NCBI RefSeq assembly: GCF_029269745.1
Contig: NZ_JARJHT010000002.1
Coordinates: 682,001 to 746,000 of the forward strand
Length of the DNA: 64,000 bases
Direction of reading: 5' to 3'
Source of the DNA: Polluticoccus soli
GTDB taxonomy: Bacteria > Bacteroidota > Bacteroidia > Chitinophagales > Chitinophagaceae
Below the pieces are notes generated by a model. It had not been told where the DNA came from. It saw only the letters and a program-made list of their open reading frames with translations, and searched no databases. This document shows positions 1-7,381 of the stretch, one piece after another. The translations under genes and the position numbers were made by a program. Numbering within the stretch: the stretch's first letter is position 1; every line of letters starts with the position of its first letter.

Positions 1-535
1 AACTGCCATTTTTGTCAACATCCACGAATGGGGCCATGTCGCCTGGTATCGTAAGTGGCACGCCGTCGGCGCCCTTCGCATACGGGTTGTTTTTTGCAGG
101 CCATTCTAAAATTTCTACAGGAGTACCTGGTATAGAATGAGAAGGTGTGGTTAAGAAATCCTCTATTTTAGCACGGTCTATCTTCCATATCCGGGCCCAG
201 TTGGCCGAGGTTGTATAAGATAAAGTGCTGTTGGCATCCAGCGGCCCAGGCCAGTAATCAAATCCAGTTCTAAGGGTTTGTGAACTTACATAGAGTTGGG
301 CGGCATTGTCATGCCCGCTCATCCATAAAGCGCCGCCAAACGCCAGGTGTTTCCCGCTGCCTTTGGGAAATTCAACACCGGGGTCGGCCAGTGCGGGATC
401 CCACCACATATCGCCATGCACTAAAACACGTGCATTGAGATTGTTGACATCGATCTGCCGCGAGGTGTTAAAAGGAGTTTGGGCATTTGCGACCAGAGAG
501 GATGCGATCAAAATAGTGCAGGTAAGGTTCTTCAT
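1..535 (-). CDS. Secreted protein, N-terminal fragment (cut by window edge)
   Basis: An open frame reads leftward from an ATG at 535 and runs off the window edge without a stop, so about 178 residues are visible. It begins with a typical Sec signal peptide (MKNLTCTILIASSLVANAQ, probably cleaved after the AQ), followed by an aromatic-rich stretch with DMWWDP, a GGALWMSG segment and a DVDKNG stretch that could be an EF-hand-like or thrombospondin-type calcium loop. In Bacteroidota such starts usually belong to large surface or secreted proteins ending in a T9SS sorting domain, but the C-terminus is not visible here, so that is inference. A TAAATTTA box about 30 bases upstream could be its -7 element. 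The specific function is not recognised. Confidence 0.75.
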   Translation of the reverse strand, partial: MKNLTCTILIASSLVANAQTPFNTSRQIDVNNLNARVLVHGDMWWDPALADPGVEFPKGSGKHLAFGGALWMSGHDNAAQLYVSSQTLRTGFDYWPGPLDANSTLSYTTSANWARIWKIDRAKIEDFLTTPSHSIPGTPVEILEWPAKNNPYAKGADGVPLTIPGDMAPFVDVDKNGS

Positions 536-631
536 AGAGAGCGTTTTTATATCTACTATAAATTTAGCACCACCAATGCCGTAAGTGTATACAGTTGCAA
601 TTGTTATGACGTAAAAATGACGCAAACAAAA

Positions 632-652
632 AAGCCGGCATAAAGCCGGCTT
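632..652 (-). terminator. Intrinsic terminator after pgk
   Basis: Arms AAGCCGGC and GCCGGCTT form an 8-bp stem with a 5-base loop. Read on the minus strand the stem is followed by a run of T, just downstream of the pgk stop codon. Confidence 0.8.
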
Positions 653-674
653 CTTATCTATTCAAAGGTTATGA

Positions 675-1886
675 TTAGTTCTTGATCGCAGCTATACCAG
701 GCAGCTCTTTACCTTCAAAGAATTCCAGCATAGCGCCACCACCTGTAGATACATAGCTTACTTTCTGGTTGTAGCCGAACTTGTTTACAGCTGCAACGCT
801 ATCGCCACCACCTACCAGTGAGAAAGCACCATTTTCAGTAGCATCAGCAACTGCATCTGCTACACATTTAGTACCGTGCTGGAATTTATCCATTTCGAAT
901 ACACCCATCGGGCCATTCCAAAGGATGGTTTTAGAATCGCGGATCACTTTACAGAAAGTATCGCAAGCCATCTGGCCTATATCCAGGCCCATCCAGCCTT
1001 CTGGAATATCGTGGTTTTGTGCAGAAGAAGTATTGGCATCAGCAGCAAACTTATCAGCAATGATGCTGTCTGAAGGCAGGTGAATGCACACACCTTTTGC
1101 TTCTGCCTTTTTCAGCAGCTCATTGGCAGTGTCTAGCCTGTCTTCTTCGCAAAGAGAAGTGCCGATGCTGCAGCCTTTTGCTTTGAAGAAGGTGTACGCC
1201 ATACCACCGCCGATGATGATATCAGTAGCCCTTTCCAGCAGGTTCTCGATGATCATGATCTTATCAGAAACCTTGGCGCCACCGATGATAGCAGTGAATG
1301 GTTTTTGTGCGTTGTTCAATACTTGTTCCGCAGCAGTTATTTCGCCTTCCATCAGCAGACCGAACATGCGGCTGTCTGAATTGAAGAACTGTGCGATAAC
1401 AGCCGTAGAAGCGTGTGCACGGTGAGCGGTACCGAAGGCATCGTTCACGTATACATCGCCATATTTAGACAGCTTCTCAGCGAAGTCTTTGTCACCTTTT
1501 TCTTCTTCTTTGTAATAACGCAGGTTTTCGAGCAGCAGCACTTGTCCTGGCTTCAGGGCAGCAGCTTTTTGCTGTGCATCTTCACCTATAGCATCATCTG
1601 CAAATTGCACATCCGTGTTCAGCAGGTTGCCTAGGTGCGCAACAATTGGTTTCAGGGTAAAATCAGCCAGCGTAAGGTTTGGCTTCTTAGCCATGTCCTT
1701 GTGCGGACGGCCAAAGTGGCTCATCAGGATGACGCTGCCGCCATCGTCCAGTATTTTCTTAATAGTAGGCAGTGCAGCAGTAATACGTGTATCGTCGGTT
1801 ATCTTACCATCTTTGATGGGAACATTGAAATCGACACGTACCAGCGCTTTTTTGCCACTGAAGTTATAGTTGTTGAATTTGCTCAT
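675..1886 (-). CDS. pgk: Phosphoglycerate kinase
   Basis: Cytosolic glycolytic enzyme that transfers phosphate from 1,3-bisphosphoglycerate to ADP. The 403-residue length is normal for the family. Visible hallmarks are the N-terminal RVDFNVP substrate-binding segment, [32 protein letters not shown] and the C-terminal nucleotide-binding GGGDSVAA with TGGGAMLEF. It lies directly downstream of gap in the same direction, the usual glycolytic pairing, but a hairpin with a UUCG loop sits in the 61-base gap, so pgk is probably expressed by partial read-through from gap or from a weak promoter I cannot identify. Assignment is essentially certain. Confidence 0.98.
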   Translation of the reverse strand: MSKFNNYNFSGKKALVRVDFNVPIKDGKITDDTRITAALPTIKKILDDGGSVILMSHFGRPHKDMAKKPNLTLADFTLKPIVAHLGNLLNTDVQFADDAIGEDAQQKAAALKPGQVLLLENLRYYKEEEKGDKDFAEKLSKYGDVYVNDAFGTAHRAHASTAVIAQFFNSDSRMFGLLMEGEITAAEQVLNNAQKPFTAIIGGAKVSDKIMIIENLLERATDIIIGGGMAYTFFKAKGCSIGTSLCEEDRLDTANELLKKAEAKGVCIHLPSDSIIADKFAADANTSSAQNHDIPEGWMGLDIGQMACDTFCKVIRDSKTILWNGPMGVFEMDKFQHGTKCVADAVADATENGAFSLVGGGDSVAAVNKFGYNQKVSYVSTGGGAMLEFFEGKELPGIAAIKN

Positions 1887-1907
1887 AGAAGTGTGTTTAA
1901 AGCAGAA

Positions 1908-1931
1908 AACGCCACCCGAAGGTAGCGTTTC
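1908..1931 (-). terminator. UUCG-loop hairpin between gap and pgk
   Basis: Read on the minus strand, arms AAACGCTACC and GGTGGCGTTT (one wobble pair) enclose a TTCG tetraloop, followed by TTTTCT. It lies just after the gap stop and before pgk, so it can terminate or attenuate the gap transcript, or protect its 3' end. Confidence 0.7.
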
Positions 1932-1947
1932 CAGATTATTTGAAAAC

Positions 1948-2961
1948 TTATTTAGAGATCAGACCTGCAAAATATTTTACAGTGCGCACGAGCTGAGATA
2001 CATAGCTCATTTCGTTGTCGTACCAGCTAACTGTTTTAACCAGTTGTTGGTCGCCTTGTGTGATAACGCGAGTCTGAGTAGCGTCGAACAGTGAACCGTA
2101 AGAAGTACCGATGATGTCTGTAGAAACGATCTCGTCTTCAGTATAACCAAAGCTTTCGTTTGCAGCAGCTTTCATAGCAGCGTTCACTTCTTCGATAGAA
2201 GTTTTCTTGTTCAGAACTGTAACCAGTTCAGTCAGAGAACCTGTGATGGTTGGAACGCGTTGTGCACCGCCATCCAGTTTACCTTTCAGTTCAGGCAGTA
2301 CCAGGCCGATAGCCTTAGCAGCACCCGTAGAGTTAGGAACGATATTAGAAGCAGCAGCACGGGCGCGGCGCAGGTCGCCTTTCGGGTGCGGAGCATCCAG
2401 TGTGTTCTGATCGTTAGTGTAGGCGTGGATGGTAGTCATCAGACCTGTTACGATACCGAAGTTGTCGTTCAGGGCTTTAGCCATCGGCGCCAGGCAGTTT
2501 GTAGTGCAAGATGCGCAGCTGATGATGGTTTCGCTACCATCAAGGATGCTGTGGTTAACGTTGAAAACTACAGTTTTCAGGTCGCCTGTAGCAGGAGCAG
2601 AGATAACTACACGCTTAGCGCCTGCAGTGATGTGTGCTTGTGCTTTGTCAGCATCTGTGAAGAAACCAGTGCACTCCAGTACAACGTCTACGTTGTGCTG
2701 ACCCCAGGGAATTTGAGCAGGGTCTTTTTGTGCATATATTTTGATCTGTTTGCCATTTACTGTGATAGCGTCGTCGCTGCTTGTAACTTCTACACCGAAA
2801 CGACCCTGGGCGCTGTCGTACTTCAGCAGGTGCGCCAGTACGTTAGGCTTTGTAAGGTCGTTAATAGCTACAACTTCAATGCCTTGCATGTTGTAGATCT
2901 GGCGGAAAGCCAGGCGGCCGATGCGGCCAAAACCATTAATGGCAACTTTTACTGTACTCAT
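1948..2961 (-). CDS. gap: Glyceraldehyde-3-phosphate dehydrogenase, type I
   Basis: NAD-dependent glycolytic dehydrogenase of 337 residues, normal length. The N-terminal Rossmann motif [12 protein letters not shown], the catalytic-cysteine segment [12 protein letters not shown], the later HAYTNDQ with the ion-pair histidine, the [12 protein letters not shown] segment and the C-terminal WYDNEMSY are all present. It precedes pgk in the same direction and is separated from it by a hairpin. A consensus Bacteroidota -7 box (TACCTTTG) lies about 30 bases upstream of the ATG. An antisense open frame covers much of the gene but is a coding shadow. Confidence 0.98.
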   Translation of the reverse strand: MSTVKVAINGFGRIGRLAFRQIYNMQGIEVVAINDLTKPNVLAHLLKYDSAQGRFGVEVTSSDDAITVNGKQIKIYAQKDPAQIPWGQHNVDVVLECTGFFTDADKAQAHITAGAKRVVISAPATGDLKTVVFNVNHSILDGSETIISCASCTTNCLAPMAKALNDNFGIVTGLMTTIHAYTNDQNTLDAPHPKGDLRRARAAASNIVPNSTGAAKAIGLVLPELKGKLDGGAQRVPTITGSLTELVTVLNKKTSIEEVNAAMKAAANESFGYTEDEIVSTDIIGTSYGSLFDATQTRVITQGDQQLVKTVSWYDNEMSYVSQLVRTVKYFAGLISK

Positions 2962-2990
2962 TTTATGGGGTTAATTTTGAAAATGTGCCG

Positions 2991-2998
2991 CAAAGGTA
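2991..2998 (-). promoter_or_regulatory. -7 promoter box of gap
   Basis: On the minus strand the sequence is TACCTTTG, a perfect TAnnTTTG -7 element for the Bacteroidota primary sigma factor, about 30 bases before the gap start codon. No clean -33 TTTG is visible at 17-23 bases upstream. Confidence 0.6.
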
Positions 2999-3108
2999 CG
3001 AGGCAACCGGGACAATGTAAAATGTAAAAGGGGAAAATACATTTAGAATGCCTTAATGTATTGAGTTTCCACTTGTATTTTACCTGTTTCATTCCCAATC
3101 TTTGCATC

Positions 3109-3519
3109 ATGAATACTGAACAGCAGCAACCGATCAACATCAGCCCGGCCTACCGTTGGATAGAAAATGCGCATATATTTCTGTGGCTGATCAAAGACCT
3201 GTGCTGGTCGCTGGAGTTTAAGCCCGGTGGGGTATTCATGATCATTCCTACCGTCACAGTGGCTTTTTACATTACCTGGAAGTCCAGAGATGTACGTTCC
3301 GAGCTGTTTCACAACATCGCTGTATGCTTCTGGATACTTGCTAACAGTACCTGGATGATAGGCGAATTTACTGACCACGAAGCGCGACCTTATGCGGCGG
3401 CTTTATTTGCACTGGGGCTTTCCGCGATCGTCGTGTACTACGCTGTATTCTTCGCAAAAGACCGAAAGGTAGAAAAAGCCTATACGCTGCAGACTAGCTC
3501 ACCAGCTTCAGACCAATAA
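3109..3519 (+). CDS. Conserved hypothetical membrane protein
   Basis: A 136-residue protein starting at the ATG at 3109. The frame opens further upstream with a non-ATG codon, but a promoter-like AATCTTTG lies just before 3109, which argues for this start. About three to four hydrophobic helices are visible: around FLWLIKDLCW, a segment from GVFMIIPTVTVAFYITW, FHNIAVCFWILANSTW and AALFALGLSAIVVYYAVFF. The C-terminal tail is charged. I do not recognise the family. Its last 26 bases overlap the end of the convergent SMR transporter gene on the other strand. Confidence 0.75.
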   Translation: MNTEQQQPINISPAYRWIENAHIFLWLIKDLCWSLEFKPGGVFMIIPTVTVAFYITWKSRDVRSELFHNIAVCFWILANSTWMIGEFTDHEARPYAAALFALGLSAIVVYYAVFFAKDRKVEKAYTLQTSSPASDQ

Positions 3520-3808
3520 TGGAAGCGATCAGCGTGAAGATGAATAACACCCTCCAGAATTCGGCTGATTCGTTGAAGAACATAATACCGATAATGGCAG
3601 TACCTACAGCGCCAATACCGGTCCATACTGCATAGGCAGTACCTATAGGAATGGTTTGAATGGCTTTATTGAGCAGGATAAAGCTAACTGTGATGCAGAT
3701 AAAGAAGCCAACACCCCAGTACATGTTCTTGAAGTTGTTGGAAAACTTAAGGCAGGTAGTGAAACCCACTTCGAATAAACCGGCCAATATCAGTACGAAC
3801 CAATTCAT
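3494..3808 (-). CDS. Small multidrug resistance (SMR) family exporter, Gdx/SugE-like
   Basis: A 104-residue inner-membrane protein with four transmembrane helices, the length of SMR transporters, which act as dual-topology dimers exchanging protons for cationic substrates. The essential membrane glutamate is in the first helix (GLFE, residue 13). The AYAVWTGIGAVGT signature in helix three is more typical of the Gdx/SugE branch (guanidinium export) than of EmrE, so guanidinium is a possible substrate, by inference. Only 63 bases separate it from the upstream gene, too little for a guanidine riboswitch. A TACCTTTA box lies about 25 bases upstream. The 3' end overlaps the convergent gene. Confidence 0.9.
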   Translation of the reverse strand: MNWFVLILAGLFEVGFTTCLKFSNNFKNMYWGVGFFICITVSFILLNKAIQTIPIGTAYAVWTGIGAVGTAIIGIMFFNESAEFWRVLFIFTLIASIIGLKLVS

Positions 3809-3833
3809 GTTTTTGAATGTAAAAGGTTGGCCG

Positions 3834-3841
3834 TAAAGGTA
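3834..3841 (-). promoter_or_regulatory. -7-like box of the SMR gene
   Basis: TACCTTTA on the minus strand matches seven of eight bases of TAnnTTTG and lies 25 bases before the SMR start codon, within the short gap to the VOC gene. Confidence 0.4.
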
Positions 3842-3871
3842 CTGAGTATTAACCGGAATGGCCGGTATGTT

Positions 3872-4510
3872 TTAGATGCTAATACGTTTGCCCTCTTCCA
3901 GCACTACGGTAACGGGAAACATCTTTGCAGGCTTATGTGTGGGCACCCATCCGCGCTTATTGGCGCACACCAGCAACAGCCCATAGTCATCACCCATGGC
4001 CACGAAATCGTGCAATACGGGGCCTTTGCGAAAGTGGGGGATATTGTAACCATCTTTTATCCTTACTACGATTTCCGGCACGTCTTCTACCACCAAGCCT
4101 ATCTCACTTACTTCAACTATGCAGTCGGAAGAAAACTCGGCATTTGAATGATAAGGAAGATCGAAGCGGGTGATGAACTCGACGATGTTGCCGTTGTTAT
4201 CGAGGAAGTAGAATGATTGGGCATTCCAATCGTTGTAGCCAGCAATGGGCATTCCATCAACCATAAGGATATCCAGCTTGCTGTTCATCCACTCAAAGCT
4301 GTCGGAGAACTTATTGTTGACAATGTTGAAGGCGAAATGATAGAATGGTTTACTATCTGCTACCTCCTCAAACGTCAATATTGTTTTGCCAGCCTTAAAG
4401 GAAACAGACTCTTCAGTTTCATCGACAACCTCCAGCTCCATTGTTTTGTGATAGAACAAATGCGTGCGGTGCAAGGAGTTGGTTTTCAGTATTAGTTCTT
4501 TGATGTGCAT
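3872..4510 (-). CDS. VOC (glyoxalase/bleomycin-resistance fold) family protein
   Basis: A 212-residue protein built of two beta-alpha-beta-beta-beta half domains, as in the vicinal oxygen chelate superfamily. The first half contains FYHKTMEL, then FEEV, FYHFAFNI and later SFYFLDNNGNIVEFI, the usual VOC strand ending in a metal-ligand glutamate. The second half begins near VSEIGLVVED and includes HDFVAMGDDYGLLLV. Family members bind a divalent metal and act on varied small molecules or bind drugs; the substrate here cannot be told. It lies 33 bases downstream of mltG and 63 bases upstream of the SMR gene. A weak TATTTTAG box precedes its ATG. Confidence 0.8.
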   Translation of the reverse strand: MHIKELILKTNSLHRTHLFYHKTMELEVVDETEESVSFKAGKTILTFEEVADSKPFYHFAFNIVNNKFSDSFEWMNSKLDILMVDGMPIAGYNDWNAQSFYFLDNNGNIVEFITRFDLPYHSNAEFSSDCIVEVSEIGLVVEDVPEIVVRIKDGYNIPHFRKGPVLHDFVAMGDDYGLLLVCANKRGWVPTHKPAKMFPVTVVLEEGKRISI

Positions 4511-4542
4511 TGTAAATAAGAACCTCTAAAATAGTGCCAGAG

Positions 4543-5571
4543 TTAGTGTATGCCCCTTGCATTAAGCGCCTTCTGGTACAAGCTTGCATTTTTCTGGTGC
4601 TCTGCATAGCTGGCAGCAAAGCGGTGGTAGCCGCTGAAGTCTTCTTTTGCGCAGAAGTAGATGTATTTGGTATCAGGTGCGTTCAGTACTGCTTCCAGTG
4701 TTTTCTTAGATGGCGTGCATATGGGACCAGGAGGCAGACCTGCATACCTGTATGTATTGTACGGCGAAGGATTCTGCATGTGTACACCACCTATGCGACG
4801 TAAAGTGAAATCCTGTACCGCAAATTTTATGGTTGGATCGGCCTGGAGGCGCATACCGATCTTCATCCTGTTCATGTAAACGCTGGCTATGTTGCCTTTT
4901 TCATCGTTCTTGTTTGTTTCTTCTTCAACGATGGATGCAAGGGTAACCACCTGTTCCGGCTTAAGATTTTTCGCAGCTGCTTTTTGTTTGCGTTCATCGT
5001 TCCAGTATTGCTTGTAGTATTTGGCCAGCTTCGCAAAGGTTTTCTTTGCGTCTGTGTTCCACCAGAACTCGTAGGTGTCTGGTATCACCGCAGCCATCGA
5101 CGTGTTGCTGTCGAGACCATACTGCGAAAGAAAGCCGTTGTCATTAAGTAACGCACGAAATTCCAGTGAATCAGCTTCGAGGTTTTTAGAAACAAGGCGC
5201 ATAAGATCTTGCTTGGTGCGCAGTTTATTGATAACAAGCTTTACGGGCTCCTGGTCACCATTACGCAGGCGGCGAACCATATTATAGTTGCTCATGCCCT
5301 TGTTGATCTTGTATTTACCTGCTTTCACTTTTTCAGGATAGCCAGAGCGCTTTGCAACCTGGTCGAAGCTGGTCATGTTCCTCACAAAGCCGCCTTCCTG
5401 CAATGCTTTCTGTACATCTGCATAAGTAGAACCTGTGTGGATGTAGAGGTAGTCTCCTTTCATATCTCCGGTGTTAGGACCAAAGACACCCCAGAGTGCG
5501 ATAGCACCAACTACAAACAATACGAGTATCAACAAACCTATCCAGCGAAATCTCCCTTTTTTCGAAGCCAT
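4543..5571 (-). CDS. mltG: Endolytic murein transglycosylase MltG
   Basis: Inner-membrane lytic transglycosylase that cleaves nascent peptidoglycan and is thought to terminate glycan strand synthesis. The 342-residue protein has a short basic N-terminus, one membrane helix (about residues 11-30), a LysM-like/YceG N-domain and the catalytic YceG region, with VTLASIVEEET carrying the expected catalytic glutamate, QADPTIKFA, PSPYNTYRYAGLPPGPI and the final FCAKEDFSGYHRFA. Length is normal. It sits immediately after the secG terminator, whose loop contains a consensus -7 box pointing into mltG, so it probably has its own promoter. Confidence 0.96.
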   Translation of the reverse strand: MASKKGRFRWIGLLILVLFVVGAIALWGVFGPNTGDMKGDYLYIHTGSTYADVQKALQEGGFVRNMTSFDQVAKRSGYPEKVKAGKYKINKGMSNYNMVRRLRNGDQEPVKLVINKLRTKQDLMRLVSKNLEADSLEFRALLNDNGFLSQYGLDSNTSMAAVIPDTYEFWWNTDAKKTFAKLAKYYKQYWNDERKQKAAAKNLKPEQVVTLASIVEEETNKNDEKGNIASVYMNRMKIGMRLQADPTIKFAVQDFTLRRIGGVHMQNPSPYNTYRYAGLPPGPICTPSKKTLEAVLNAPDTKYIYFCAKEDFSGYHRFAASYAEHQKNASLYQKALNARGIH

Positions 5572-5585
5572 AGTGTAAAATAAAA

Positions 5586-5612
5586 ATACCTGCTCAAAGG
5601 TAGAGCAGGTAT
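5586..5612 (-). terminator. Intrinsic terminator after secG, overlapping the mltG promoter
   Basis: A perfect 10-bp stem (ATACCTGCTC / GAGCAGGTAT) with a 7-base loop is followed on the minus strand by TTTTTA, directly after the secG stop codon. The loop, read on the same strand, contains a -7 promoter box. Confidence 0.85.
5595..5602 (-). promoter_or_regulatory. -7 promoter box of mltG inside the terminator loop
   Basis: TACCTTTG on the minus strand is a perfect TAnnTTTG element, about 24 bases upstream of the mltG ATG. It occupies the loop of the secG terminator, so transcript end and next transcript start would lie within a few bases of each other. Confidence 0.6.
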
Positions 5613-5636
5613 CTATTCAAAAAGTTTGTGCCTAAA

Positions 5637-5975
5637 TTATTTTCCGGCAGGCTGTTGCTGCTGAGCACCACCTTGCTGTTGGCCTTGACCTTGTTGCTGT
5701 GCAGGAGCGCTGCTGTTTTGTTGCTGACGCTGTTGTTGCATTTCCTTCGGAGTTTCGAAGAACATAACCAGCAGAACGCAAAGGCCTGCGATAACACCCA
5801 TGGTGGTCCATGTGCCTTTTTCCATAATGTCGGTAGACTGCTTAACGCCCATTACCTGGGTACCAATGCTACCAAAAGTGCCAGACAGACCGCCACCTTT
5901 AGGGTTTTGAACAAGGATAAAAAATGCTAAAACCACACAAGCTAACAGGATAAGTATGGTGATCAATGATATCAT
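5637..5975 (-). CDS. secG: Preprotein translocase subunit SecG
   Basis: Small inner-membrane subunit of the SecYEG channel. Two membrane helices (residues about 3-22 and 58-75) flank the conserved cytoplasmic loop with VQNPKGGGLSGTFG, the SecG signature. The C-terminal third is an unstructured glutamine-rich tail (QQQ runs ending AGK), a feature common in Bacteroidota SecG and not essential to the core fold. The ATG overlaps the stop of the upstream TPR-like gene by four bases (ATGA), so the two are translationally coupled. It ends the miaB to secG operon, with a strong terminator right after it. Confidence 0.95.
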   Translation of the reverse strand: MISLITILILLACVVLAFFILVQNPKGGGLSGTFGSIGTQVMGVKQSTDIMEKGTWTTMGVIAGLCVLLVMFFETPKEMQQQRQQQNSSAPAQQQGQGQQQGGAQQQQPAGK

Positions 5976-6832
5976 GACTGTTTTTCTTTTAAGATTTCTT
6001 CAATACGGCGAGCAAAATAAGCATTTTTTTGCGGATTACGCAAACTTAGTTTACGATACATATCTATCGCCTTGTCATATTTGCCTTGTTTGACGTGTAT
6101 TTCGGCCAGCGATTCGCTCACCAGGCCCTCTTCCTGGGTGATCGAATTAACTGCCATTTCGAATACATCCTCAGGTATTTCTTCGTTCTCTTCTCCTAGT
6201 GCAGCTGCCAGTTTCTCCTGCTGCCACATTGTTTTGAGCGCTTTTTGATCCTGCTCTTCTTCTTTTTCCTTTTGCGATTTTGTCTTGAAATGTGTCAGCC
6301 ATTCCGCAAAACTCATCATCACCATAAGCGACTTGTCTTCCTCTTTTTCTGATTGTATATGTAATTCTTCTGCATCGGGTATATCGTTCGAAACTTCGAC
6401 ACCCTGGTGCAGGAAATAATCTTCTGTATATATCGGTTGTATCAGCGGTTCTTCCTGCATTGTTTGATTCTCTTCTGCTATTATCTGTTCGTCTTTTGCC
6501 TGCAATGTCGCCGGCTCTTCCGGAACAACCGCGCTAGGGGTGGGAGCTGCGTTTTCAACTACTACGACCTCGTCGATCTCCTCAACTATTCCAGACACGT
6601 TTTGCAGGTAACTATGGAACTGCAGCCAGTTGCCCATATACAGCTGCATATTGTTCATAATGCCGGGAGAGAACGGTTCGTGCTTTTGTTTACGCGCGGC
6701 CTCGAAATAGTGCCCCGGCGTGAAATAAGGATATGTTTGAACCAGTGTGGCTATATCTTCCACATCGGCATCCGTTATCGACTGCGGTTCGCGCAGCATC
6801 TTGGTTATTTGTGAAATGTTTGGTGTTGCCAT
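5972..6832 (-). CDS. Bacteroidota TPR-like protein of unknown function
   Basis: A 286-residue soluble protein without a signal peptide. The N-terminal 70 residues (DIATLVQTYPYFTPGHYFEAARK) look like a small helical domain conserved in Bacteroidota; the middle is acidic and low in complexity (EEP, EKEEEQDQ); the last 50 residues (LAEIHVKQGKYDKAIDMYRKLSL) form a clear tetratricopeptide unit. TPRs mediate protein-protein contacts, so a scaffold role is plausible. It lies between lptE (8-base gap) and secG (4-base overlap), suggesting a link to envelope or secretion, but no function is established as far as I can tell. Confidence 0.8.
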   Translation of the reverse strand: MATPNISQITKMLREPQSITDADVEDIATLVQTYPYFTPGHYFEAARKQKHEPFSPGIMNNMQLYMGNWLQFHSYLQNVSGIVEEIDEVVVVENAAPTPSAVVPEEPATLQAKDEQIIAEENQTMQEEPLIQPIYTEDYFLHQGVEVSNDIPDAEELHIQSEKEEDKSLMVMMSFAEWLTHFKTKSQKEKEEEQDQKALKTMWQQEKLAAALGEENEEIPEDVFEMAVNSITQEEGLVSESLAEIHVKQGKYDKAIDMYRKLSLRNPQKNAYFARRIEEILKEKQS

Positions 6833-6840
6833 ACGCCTCC

Positions 6841-7344
6841 TTACCAGTTTACAAATGCTTTATTAAAAATATCGTCGGCCAGCTGGTTACCGATGTTCTC
6901 GATCAACCTGCTTTCCGCTTGTTGTACTGTTTGTGTGGCTGAGAAGTCGTCGAACCGGGTGAATGATTGTGTAAAGTCTGCCTTTTTATCAAGGCGGTTC
7001 TTGAACACAATATTCACTGTTATCGTCAGCCTGTTTTGTGTAGCCTGTTGGGTGTTCTGCACGCCCGATACAGTTACTTCATACGCGGTGATAGTACCCG
7101 AAAGATCGTAGTCGGCATCGTCTGTTTTAACAGGTGCGAGACCGGTTTGCGAAAGTATCCTGCTTCTTATCTTGGTCGTAAGTGCAGGACTGAGACTCGG
7201 AACTATATTACGGGCGCGATTCTCGAGTACATGTATATTGATGCTTTTGCCCTGTATGCTGGCGCCGGTGAAACTGTATACACCGCAACCAGAGAGCGCA
7301 AAAGCAAAAACTACAGTAAGTATTAAGAGAAACCGCTGTTTCAT
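6841..7344 (-). CDS. lptE: LptE-like LPS-assembly lipoprotein
   Basis: A 167-residue lipoprotein: the signal peptide ends in the lipobox LSGC (cysteine at residue 20), so it should be lipidated and placed in the outer membrane, where LptE plugs the LptD barrel and helps insert LPS. The body has the LptE pattern: a conserved GVYSFTGASI after the cysteine, the N[R]AR..VPSLSPALTTKIRSRI helix and beta-strands with TGTI-like DLSGTITAYEV. It lies 37 bases after the sigma-54-type activator and 8 bases before the TPR-like gene in the same operon, a gene order commonly seen in Bacteroidota. Confidence 0.88.
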   Translation of the reverse strand: MKQRFLLILTVVFAFALSGCGVYSFTGASIQGKSINIHVLENRARNIVPSLSPALTTKIRSRILSQTGLAPVKTDDADYDLSGTITAYEVTVSGVQNTQQATQNRLTITVNIVFKNRLDKKADFTQSFTRFDDFSATQTVQQAESRLIENIGNQLADDIFNKAFVNW

Positions 7345-7381
7345 GAACGTGTAAAATTAGGCTGAATAAATAGAAACGCAA

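Noticed and set aside
2260-3027. 255-codon open frame opposite gap
   Set aside because: It mirrors the conserved gap gene codon for codon and has no family resemblance or start signals; a shadow of a highly biased gene.
3809-3871. Guanidine riboswitch upstream of the Gdx-like exporter
   Set aside because: The 63-base gap is too short and lacks the conserved guanidine-riboswitch motifs; a normal promoter box fits instead.
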